In this document: positions 1-5,742 of the stretch, piece by piece
Position numbering within the stretch: position 1 is the first letter of the stretch
How the letters are laid out: each line of letters starts with the position of its first letter
Origin: Pseudomonadota bacterium
GTDB taxonomy: Bacteria; Pseudomonadota; Alphaproteobacteria; Rhizobiales; Hyphomicrobiaceae
Direction of reading: 5' to 3'
Assembly (NCBI GenBank): GCA_023430315.1
Contig: JAEZAW010000187.1
Span: forward strand, 1 to 6,522
DNA: 6,522 bases
Program-made: the position numbers and the translations under genes
The notes under the pieces: model-generated
Told to the model about the DNA's origin: nothing
The model's database searches: none
The model's input: the letters and a program-made list of their open reading frames with translations, nothing else

Positions 1-1597
1 GTTGTCGGACGAACCAACTGCCATTGATCAGCGCCGTTCCGATGCGCTCTGAGAGCGCGGTGGCGAGCTTCGGATATTCGACGAGATGATGATGGACGGC
101 AAGAATCCAATGGGCGCGCGGGAACTGCTCGATGATAGCCAGCATCCGGTGCGCTTGCGTGCTCGATACGAGACCGAGCGCATTGGTGAAGGAGAAGTGT
201 GTCTCGGCCGTCGAGTTGACGAGCAGGATGCCTAACCCATCCTCGCTATCGGGCGGCAGCACCATGGGAAAGAGCTCGTCCCAGAGGGAAGCCAATCCCA
301 TGGACAAACGCACGGTTCCTGTATCGGCGAAGGCCGCGATATGAGAGCGGTGCGGGGCCAGCGCGCTGGAGAGCGTCTCGCCGACCTGCTTTGTAGTCTG
401 GTCGACGACCTTGACGTTCGCGCCCTGCACCGCGGCCATGGCCGAGAGCACGCGCATCTGGCGCAGGAGTCGGCCGGGACTGGTCGGGAGATCTAACCGC
501 GCCGGGTTTGCCCGATCGACGACATTCACATCGTGATTACCCGGAAGAATCAGCATCCGCGCTGCCAGTCGCGGATATCTTGCAAGAGCAGATAGGAACT
601 CGGCCCATTCTGCGGAGCGACCAGCATCCGTCACGTCTCCGGTAACGAGCAGGAAGTCGAGTGGCTGATCGCGATGAACCTGATCTAACCGAGCCAGCAC
701 GCGCTCGAGCTTCCCATTGCCGCGCGGCCCAGAGCGCCCGCTCTCGATGCGAAAACCATAACGCTCGCCAACGACGTGGAGATCCGAGAGATGCGCGACA
801 CGCCACGTCCGGACACCGGGCGGAGCACGATCGAACTCCGGGAGATCGCGCGGTTGATCCATGGTGGCATCGGCCAGCCCCCATACAAGAGAAGCCGCGG
901 CCAGATATCCGCTCACGATGACGACGGCATTGGCGAGAGCCGGAACGATCAACCGTTGTGGCGATCCGAGATCTGCGACTGAGCCAATCCAGCGCGTTGC
1001 TGGCCACACCAGCATGGCGACGCCCAACGCAATCCCAAAGAGGATAAATCCCGCACCAGCGGCAGTCGCCGCACGCAGACGTGCGCGGCTAAGAGCGTCG
1101 CTCCTTCTGCGCAGCACACGCTCCACAAGATGGCGAAGGCTCTCGCGACAGAGCGCATAGCCTGGCTGCACGGCCACGGAGTTCAGCGACCAGAAACCTT
1201 GCTCGGCCACTCGATACAGCGGCCGCCCGCCAAAGTATCCGGCGACGACGACCAGGATGAGCAGGAGAAGGGGCCAAGCCTCGTTCAGCGGTGCCGCAAT
1301 CTTCCTGGTCAGAGTTGCGATCCAGCCTGAGAGGATCAGCGGCGCGAGACCGAGCAGGATTCCCGGCAGCGCGATCAGAAGCAGCCAAGCCAGGACGAGC
1401 TTCGGAAGACTGATTTCCGCCAGCAGGCTGCCCGCCATCGCGAAAAGCGAGCGTCGCTTCGTACTGGAGGCGTCGTCCTCGACATCGCCAAGTCGCGGAT
1501 CAAGCAGTGGTGCGATCCTTGGCTCCTCAGCCCCCGACGCACCCGTTGAGCCGTCTGATCCGTCGGAGATGGAAGGCGTGGCGTTGTCCGACCCCAT
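1..1597 (-). CDS. Membrane-anchored calcineurin-like metallophosphoesterase (C-terminus beyond the window)
   Basis: The frame is open from ATG 1597 to the left edge, 532 residues with no stop or frameshift. An in-frame TAG at 1624-1622 lies nine codons upstream, so 1597 is the only reasonable ATG. It lacks a well-placed Shine-Dalgarno; AGAAGG at 1621-1616 is 18 nt away. Residues 1-60 are hydrophilic and Asp/Ser/Gly-rich. Hydrophobic stretches lie at about 64-97, 108-124, 178-199 and 215-240, with an Arg-rich loop at 150-176 that suggests a cytoplasmic loop and a cytoplasmic C-terminal domain (inference). The phosphoesterase domain starts near 265: SDLH (D272, H274), VTGDVTDAG (D321), LPGNHD (N354, H355, D356) and HHH at 502-504. 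These are the dinuclear metal-site motifs of the calcineurin-like superfamily; the final GHxH motif must lie beyond the edge. The N354-to-H502 spacing of 148 residues is about twice that in compact CpdA-type enzymes, so there is an insert. The substrate is unknown. I do not recognise a named gene. Confidence 0.88.
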   Translation of the reverse strand, partial: MGSDNATPSISDGSDGSTGASGAEEPRIAPLLDPRLGDVEDDASSTKRRSLFAMAGSLLAEISLPKLVLAWLLLIALPGILLGLAPLILSGWIATLTRKIAAPLNEAWPLLLLILVVVAGYFGGRPLYRVAEQGFWSLNSVAVQPGYALCRESLRHLVERVLRRRSDALSRARLRAATAAGAGFILFGIALGVAMLVWPATRWIGSVADLGSPQRLIVPALANAVVIVSGYLAAASLVWGLADATMDQPRDLPEFDRAPPGVRTWRVAHLSDLHVVGERYGFRIESGRSGPRGNGKLERVLARLDQVHRDQPLDFLLVTGDVTDAGRSAEWAEFLSALARYPRLAARMLILPGNHDVNVVDRANPARLDLPTSPGRLLRQMRVLSAMAAVQGANVKVVDQTTKQVGETLSSALAPHRSHIAAFADTGTVRLSMGLASLWDELFPMVLPPDSEDGLGILLVNSTAETHFSFTNALGLVSSTQAHRMLAIIEQFPRAHWILAVHHHLVEYPKLATALSERIGTALINGSWFVRQ

Positions 1598-1823
1598 GAT
1601 GTCTACGATAGCCCGCCTTCTCTAGGAGCTACGATGTCTGCCACCGCCTCCGCAGATAGGTGTGGCGCAGAGGATCGTCGCGGTGCAGGCACTTCAGGAT
1701 CGCGTCGTTCACAGAGCACGAGCGCGTGGCGGGGCTGGATCGCCTATCCGTACGGAAGACCCATGCCGGGATGGAATGCGATTTTGAGAGTGGCTGGCTG
1801 ATTGTGGTGCAAAGTTGTGCGTT

Positions 1824-1853
1824 ATCGTAGTGGTCGTTGCGATATCTGCTCAA
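1824..1853 (-). promoter_or_regulatory. Tentative sigma-70-type promoter for the left phosphoesterase gene
   Basis: On the minus strand, TTGAGC (1853-1848, preceded by C, as in the alphaproteobacterial CTTGAC consensus) is followed after 18 nt by TACGAT (1829-1824). It sits in the most AT-rich part of the gap and points at the gene starting at 1597, implying a leader of roughly 220 nt. Such matches arise easily by chance. An alternative -10-like TAAAAT at 1863-1858 has no good -35 partner. Confidence 0.2.
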
Positions 1854-2137
1854 GTTCATTTTAGATCATCTCCAATTCCGAGATCGGAACCGCGTATTGT
1901 GTGGTCGATATCGATCCGATGTGGGTGGAGCGTGACAAGATCACCAGACTGTCGCGAATGATCGTCGCAGGTGCGATAAGAGCAGCCGCTTTTTGGCCAC
2001 GCGTGAGCATTGTGAGTTGAGGTCGTTGTGGCTCCCATCGGGAGTAACCCCTATTTGGCTCGGGGCATCTCCTGGAGAGACTTAGGCGTCTTGCGATCGC
2101 ACCGCACTGCACCATCAACAACAGTTCGTGATGCGAT

Positions 2138-2158
2138 CTGTGCGCCTCTGTCGCACAG
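2138..2158 (-). other. Small hairpin downstream of the transporter operon, possible 3' end structure
   Basis: A perfect 7-bp inverted repeat (2138-2144 with 2152-2158, CTGTGCG and CGCACAG) encloses a 7-nt loop, 28 nt after the phosphodiesterase stop. No T-tract follows in the minus direction, so it is not a standard intrinsic terminator. It could mark the 3' end of a Rho-terminated or processed transcript. No better terminator is visible in the gap. Confidence 0.3.
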
Positions 2159-2185
2159 TCCGATGCGCCGAATGGCCGCGTCCGC

Positions 2186-3001
2186 TCAATCTATGAGCTG
2201 ACCGTTGGCGTCGAAAAACGGAAATGGACCAGGCCAGTCGCCGATGACGGCGGCGTGTGAAACGAGTTGATCACCCGTCCAGCGGTGAAGCATGTAGCCG
2301 GGAGGCTCCAACCTAAATGCGCTCGGGCCGTTGTCGGTCAGATCGAGCGCAACCTGATGCGCGGGACTCGGGCAAATCATCGCCGAGCGGCCGCCGATCT
2401 GCGCGTGAACCGTTCGGTGCACATGACCGCAGAGGATCGCCTGGATCTGCGGATAGCGCGCGACAACTTCGGTGAATGCTTCGCGGCCGGCGAGCCCGAG
2501 GCGATCCATGTGAGCAATGCCCGTCAGAAATGGTGGATGGTGCATCAAGATCAGGGTCGGCACGTCGGTTTCAGAGCGAAGCGTCGCATCGAGCCAGGCA
2601 AGTCGCTCAGCGCAGAGTTCTCCGCCGCCTTGCGCCGGCACGAGCGTATCGAGACCGATGATCCGCAGCGGTCCGCGCTGCACGGCAAAGTGCAGGAAGC
2701 CTTCTGCGGGGAGATAAGCATGATCGCGGAATGCGCGGCGCATGGCGTTGCGCTCGTCGTGGTTGCCCGGAATGACGATCATCTCGGTAGGAAGCGGTGC
2801 CAGGATCTCACGCAAGTGCGCGTACTCGGCATCTTCACCGAAATCGACGAGATCACCTGTGTGAACGATCAGGTCGGGTCTCGGATCGAGCTTGAGGAGC
2901 TCGGCCACACATGTCCTCAGCATGGCCGCTGTATCGACCCGCCGATAGGCGAGCCGTCCCGGCAGCCTGATGTGCGTGTCGGTGATCTGCGCAATCAGCA
3001 T
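2186..3001 (-). CDS. GpdQ/CpdA-like cyclic nucleotide or glycerophospho-diesterase
   Basis: This 271-residue cytoplasmic enzyme of the class III (calcineurin-like) phosphodiesterases would hydrolyse phosphodiesters at a two-metal site. From ATG 3001, the motifs are DTH (D8, H10), HTGD (D50), PGNHD (N80, H81, D82), MHHPP (H154, H155) and CGHVH (H193, H195). From memory of the Enterobacter glycerophosphodiesterase GpdQ (about 274 residues; ligands D8, H10, D50, N80, H156, H195, H197), the first four positions match exactly and the last three are shifted by two. The C-terminal part (YMLHRWTGDQLVSH, then GPFPFFD) also resembles GpdQ. All metal ligands are present. The start at 3001 is chosen over a 15-codon longer form at 3046 because GGAGG lies 7 nt upstream and residue numbering then fits the family. 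It overlaps the ATPase stop by 1 nt (TGATG), so it is probably translationally coupled. A cAMP phosphodiesterase (CpdA/Icc) role is the main alternative. Confidence 0.9.
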   Translation of the reverse strand: MLIAQITDTHIRLPGRLAYRRVDTAAMLRTCVAELLKLDPRPDLIVHTGDLVDFGEDAEYAHLREILAPLPTEMIVIPGNHDERNAMRRAFRDHAYLPAEGFLHFAVQRGPLRIIGLDTLVPAQGGGELCAERLAWLDATLRSETDVPTLILMHHPPFLTGIAHMDRLGLAGREAFTEVVARYPQIQAILCGHVHRTVHAQIGGRSAMICPSPAHQVALDLTDNGPSAFRLEPPGYMLHRWTGDQLVSHAAVIGDWPGPFPFFDANGQLID

Positions 3002-4056
3002 CACGATGCCTCCGACATGTGGATCAAGGCGGGATTGTCCACGCATAGGCCGATCGGGTCTCCGCGATGAAACTCTCGGCGCGCGGCAGTGTCCAGAACG
3101 AGCGTCTTCTCATCACCGACGTCGACAACCAAGCGCGTCCTGTCACCTCGGAAGACCGTCGCGACGATCTTGCCGCGCAAGTGGGGCGCATTGTCTTCGA
3201 GCCTCACGTCCTCGGGGCGGAACCGCACGCTCGTGGCACCAGCCGGCGCGTCTGGCCACGGAATCGTGCCGGCAGATGTCACGAAGGCCCCATCGACAAC
3301 GCTCCCGTGGAGGACGTTCATGGTCCCGATGAATTCCGCAACAAACGGAGATGCGGGTTTCAGATAGATTTCGCGCGGCCGGCCGATCTGCGCGACGCGT
3401 CCCTCGCTCATGACGACAATGCGATCACCCAGCGCCATGGCCTCTGCCTGATCGTGCGTGACGTAGATGGTCGTAATGCGAAGCCCCCGAAGCAGCTCGT
3501 CGATCTCGAGCCGCAGCTCCTCCCGGAGTTTGGCGTCCAGCGCCGTGAGTGGCTCGTCAAGCAGCAAGGCGCGTGGCTCGACGGCCAGAGCTCGGGCAAG
3601 TGCTACGCGCTGGCGCTGGCCACCGGAGAGCTGATCGATCCTGCGCTCGGCCAGCTTGGAGATGCGCATGAGATCCAGCATCTCGCTGACCCGCGCGTTG
3701 CTCTCCGCCTTGGACTTGCCGCGAATACGAAGGCCATAGCCGATATTCCCGGCAACGCTCATGTTGGGGAAAAGCGCGTACGACTGGAAGACCATGCCGA
3801 TGTTGCGCGTCTCGATCGGCTGTGCCGTCACATCGACGCCATCGAACAGCACCTGCCCGCCCTCATCCGGTTGCTCCAGTCCGGCGATCATGCGCAGTGT
3901 CGTCGTCTTGCCGCACCCCGAGGGACCGAGGAGCACGATCGTTTCCCCGGCCTCAATGGTGAGATCCAGCGGTTCGAGCGCACGCGTGCCGTCGGGGAAA
4001 GTTTTGCGACATTTCCTGAGCGCGATCGATACAGGAGCGGCCCGCTGCGCCATCAT
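3001..4056 (-). CDS. ABC importer ATP-binding protein, PotA/FbpC type with TOBE domain
   Basis: This 351-residue subunit powers import by ATP hydrolysis on the cytoplasmic face. All nucleotide-binding motifs are intact: Walker A GPSGCGKT (44-51), Q-loop Q91 in VFQSYALFP, signature LSGGQ (143-147), Walker B RALLLDEP (162-169), D-loop TALD (171-174) and H-loop H201 in VTHDQAEAM. Residues from about 240 onward form the C-terminal regulatory domain, with the typical VRFRPEDV (277-284) of TOBE domains in spermidine/putrescine, iron and 2-aminoethylphosphonate-type importers. The length is normal for this class. The start ATG overlaps the permease stop as ATGA, and AAGGA sits 6 nt upstream. A second ATG follows at codon 2, so the exact initiating codon is uncertain by one residue. 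The family alone does not define the substrate. Confidence 0.95.
   Translation of the reverse strand: MMAQRAAPVSIALRKCRKTFPDGTRALEPLDLTIEAGETIVLLGPSGCGKTTTLRMIAGLEQPDEGGQVLFDGVDVTAQPIETRNIGMVFQSYALFPNMSVAGNIGYGLRIRGKSKAESNARVSEMLDLMRISKLAERRIDQLSGGQRQRVALARALAVEPRALLLDEPLTALDAKLREELRLEIDELLRGLRITTIYVTHDQAEAMALGDRIVVMSEGRVAQIGRPREIYLKPASPFVAEFIGTMNVLHGSVVDGAFVTSAGTIPWPDAPAGATSVRFRPEDVRLEDNAPHLRGKIVATVFRGDRTRLVVDVGDEKTLVLDTAARREFHRGDPIGLCVDNPALIHMSEAS
3009..3013 (-). promoter_or_regulatory. Ribosome binding site that fixes the phosphodiesterase start
   Basis: GGAGG (3013-3009 on the minus strand) lies inside the last codons of the ATPase gene, 7 nt before ATG 3001. A GTG sits directly upstream of that ATG (3004-3002) with a shorter 4-nt spacing, so ATG 3001 is preferred. 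The longer ATG at 3046 would place this site inside the coding sequence. Confidence 0.7.
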
Positions 4057-4862
4057 TCATCGTCCTTCTTGAGTCTGGTGGGCGTTGTCGGACGCGCGGC
4101 GCGCTGCATCGCCAGAAGCAGCGGGACGATCATGATGAAGAAGACCAGCGTGTAAGCACTGCCTATCTCGAAGCGAAGCGAGGCATAGGCATCGGCGAGG
4201 CCGACAGGCAAGGTCTTGTTCAGGGGCGTGTGCAGCAGCCACGTCATATTGAACTCGCCGATCGACAGGGTCAGCACCATCAGCGATCCAGCAATGATGC
4301 CGCTCCGGCAGTTCGGCAAGACTATATCGAAGAAGCGCTGCCGAAAGCCCGCCCCCAGAGAGGCGGCACCTTCCTCGAGCGTCTTCAGATCGATGGCGAG
4401 CATCACGGCGAGAACCGACCGCACCATGAACGGCAGCGTGAACAGGACATGCCCGACGAGAATGAAGAGCCAGGACGCTCTGAAGCCGCGAACCGCACCG
4501 TACGTGGCAATCAGCGCCAGCGCGGTCGCGAGACCGGGAATGGCAACCGGCATCACAAGAAGCTCCTCGAAGAACCGCGTGAGACGCGACTGGCGCTTGG
4601 CGAGTACATAGGCAGCGGGCACGCCGAGCAGCAGCGTCGTGCAGAGACATGCGAGCGCGATGCCGATCGATAGGAACATGGTATCGCGATAGCCGTTCCA
4701 GACCTCCAGCACCCATCTGAGCGTGAGGCCGCTGGAGACACCGACCTGATAGTTGACCGTGAGACCGGCCATGATCGACAGCAGGACAGGAACAATGAGG
4801 AACGCACAAACGACGAGGGCGAACGCGAGCTGCGCGTAGAAAAGGCCACCGCGGCGGTTCAT
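4053..4862 (-). CDS. ABC importer inner-membrane permease, second subunit
   Basis: A 269-residue integral membrane protein of the binding-protein-dependent permease family (BPD_transp_1, PotC/ThiP-like half). Hydrophobic segments lie at about 8-34, 60-88, 103-123, 130-155, 185-202 and 234-252, consistent with six spans. The cytoplasmic EAA loop that docks onto the ATPase is at about 163-183 (EEGAASLGAG, then IVLPN). The short C-terminus ends in a charged tail (KKDDE). It should pair with the permease encoded just upstream to form the heterodimeric channel. A GAGGAG motif (4876-4871), overlapping the upstream permease stop, sits 8 nt before the ATG and supports this start. The stop overlaps the ATPase start by 4 nt, so the two are probably translated in step. 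Confidence 0.94.
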   Translation of the reverse strand: MNRRGGLFYAQLAFALVVCAFLIVPVLLSIMAGLTVNYQVGVSSGLTLRWVLEVWNGYRDTMFLSIGIALACLCTTLLLGVPAAYVLAKRQSRLTRFFEELLVMPVAIPGLATALALIATYGAVRGFRASWLFILVGHVLFTLPFMVRSVLAVMLAIDLKTLEEGAASLGAGFRQRFFDIVLPNCRSGIIAGSLMVLTLSIGEFNMTWLLHTPLNKTLPVGLADAYASLRFEIGSAYTLVFFIMIVPLLLAMQRAARPTTPTRLKKDDE

Positions 4863-4874
4863 TGCGCGCTCTCC

Positions 4875-5693
4875 TCAGCCGGCAGCCGCGACACTGGCGC
4901 CGGCGGCCGTTCGCGCGAGCGCAAGCGCCAGCCAGGTCACCGCGCCCAGCACGAAGGAGAGTGCCGCGGCCATGGCGATGTTCGCCTGCAGCGTGAACTC
5001 GGTATAGATCACCATCGGCAGGACATTGATACGCGTGGCAAGCGTGAAGGCAGTGCCGAAGGCGCCCATGGCAGTCGCAAAGCATATGGCGCCGGTGGAG
5101 ATTAGTGCGGGCTTCAGGCCAGGCACAATGACGTCACGCACGACCTGCCAAGGCGTCGCGCCGAGCGAGCGCGCCGCTTCCTCCAGCCGTGGATCGAGCT
5201 TCTCCGCTGTGGCCATCACGGTCAGGATGGTGCGGGGAATGGAGAAGTACACGTAGCCCATGAGCAGGCCTGCCATGGAGTAGGCGAATACGATCCGCTC
5301 ATCGAACAACGCGAGCGTCAGGCTGCCGATCAACCCCTGTCGGCCGGCCAGGACGATGACCATGAAGCCGATGACGACGCCGGGAAATGCGAGCGGCAGC
5401 GTGAGCATCGCGATAAGCGCAGGGCGCCCGGGAAATTCGTTCCGCTGCAGGAATACGCCGGCGATCCCGCTGACGATCAGTGTGATCAGCGTCGTTGCGA
5501 CTGAAAGTGCCAGCGTCGACAGGAGCGAGGCGAAATAGCCGGGATCCGTAACGATCGCAGCATAGGCGGCAAGTCCGCGCGGACCACTGGCACCGACCAG
5601 CAGCAGCTGTGCCATCGGCAGCAGAAAGAACGCGGAAAAGAAAATGCCCACCGGCAGGAGGAGGGCGAGGAGCGTCAGTCGATCTCGTGACAT
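4875..5693 (-). CDS. ABC importer inner-membrane permease, first subunit
   Basis: A 272-residue BPD_transp_1 permease (PotB-like half). Hydrophobic segments lie at about 8-33, 55-83, 91-116, 134-158, 197-218 and 236-258. The EAA loop is clear at about 171-191: EEAARSLGATPWQ, then IVPG. It forms the transmembrane channel with the second permease, whose gene begins 12 nt after this stop. The start ATG 5693 gives a normal N-terminus (MSRDR, then a hydrophobic helix). However, the bases just upstream (CAGATCCAG) hold no recognisable Shine-Dalgarno, and a strong hairpin ends 9 nt before the ATG. Translation may therefore be weak relative to the binding protein. The C-terminus is Ala-rich. The substrate cannot be read from this subunit. 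Confidence 0.94.
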   Translation of the reverse strand: MSRDRLTLLALLLPVGIFFSAFFLLPMAQLLLVGASGPRGLAAYAAIVTDPGYFASLLSTLALSVATTLITLIVSGIAGVFLQRNEFPGRPALIAMLTLPLAFPGVVIGFMVIVLAGRQGLIGSLTLALFDERIVFAYSMAGLLMGYVYFSIPRTILTVMATAEKLDPRLEEAARSLGATPWQVVRDVIVPGLKPALISTGAICFATAMGAFGTAFTLATRINVLPMVIYTEFTLQANIAMAAALSFVLGAVTWLALALARTAAGASVAAAG

Positions 5694-5702
5694 CTGGATC
5701 TG

Positions 5703-5731
5703 AGGCGAGGCAGCGGGATACTGCCTCGCCT
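5703..5731 (-). promoter_or_regulatory. Perfect 11-bp hairpin between binding protein and permease genes
   Basis: Positions 5703-5713 (AGGCGAGGCAG) are exactly complementary to 5721-5731, with a 7-nt loop at 5714-5720. The stem is GC-rich (8 of 11 pairs). It lies 11 nt after the binding-protein stop and ends 9 nt before the permease ATG. In the minus direction it is followed by CAGATC, not a T-run, so it is probably not an efficient intrinsic terminator. Hairpins in this position in other importer operons protect the binding-protein mRNA from 3' decay or reduce downstream expression; the same role here is inferred. Confidence 0.75.
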
Positions 5732-5742
5732 GTGTTTATGGC

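Larger units (their letters stand above)
1598..2185. other. Intergenic region of about 590 nt with no convincing gene
   Basis: This gap separates the phosphodiesterase stop from the left-hand membrane phosphoesterase. It is less GC-rich than the flanks, notably around 1780-1870. Minus-strand frames at 1629-1859 (76 codons) and 1861-2010 (49 codons from ATG 2010, or about 84 from ATG 2115) have no Shine-Dalgarno and no family I recognise. The 49-residue frame has a hydrophobic, fairly coding-like composition (for example KAAALIAPATIIRDSLVIL) and could be a remnant, but this is weak. A plus-strand frame near 1663-1830 is equally unconvincing. No tRNA, rRNA, transposase or terminal inverted repeat was seen. 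The region probably carries the 3' end of the transporter operon transcript and the promoter and leader of the left gene. Confidence 0.6.

Noticed and set aside
537..1388. Several minus- and plus-strand frames of 66-156 residues inside the left gene
   Set aside because: They are in other frames from the 532-residue metallophosphoesterase, whose motifs all lie in one uninterrupted frame.
1629..1859. A 76-residue minus-strand frame
   Set aside because: It has no ribosome binding site and no recognisable family, and its Arg/Ser-rich composition is typical of chance frames.
2032..2044. Short inverted repeat CTCCC-ATC-GGGAG as a terminator
   Set aside because: The stem is only 5 bp and is not followed by a T-run on the minus strand.
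2184..2198. GCTCA/TGAGC hairpin over the phosphodiesterase stop
   Set aside because: The stem is only 5 bp, lies partly inside the coding sequence and has no T-tract, so it is probably chance.
2267..3070. A 267-residue plus-strand open frame opposite the phosphodiesterase gene
   Set aside because: It mirrors a well-supported enzyme gene and shows no family features.
3067..4155. A 362-residue plus-strand open frame opposite the ATPase gene
   Set aside because: It is antisense to an ATPase with every motif intact. The translation has no recognisable domain and is rich in Arg, His and Asp, as expected of a mirror frame in GC-rich DNA.
4057..5085. A 342-residue minus-strand frame overlapping both permease genes
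   Set aside because: It is the +1 shadow of the permeases; the translation is Arg/Cys/His-rich with no membrane pattern, while the true frames have EAA loops.
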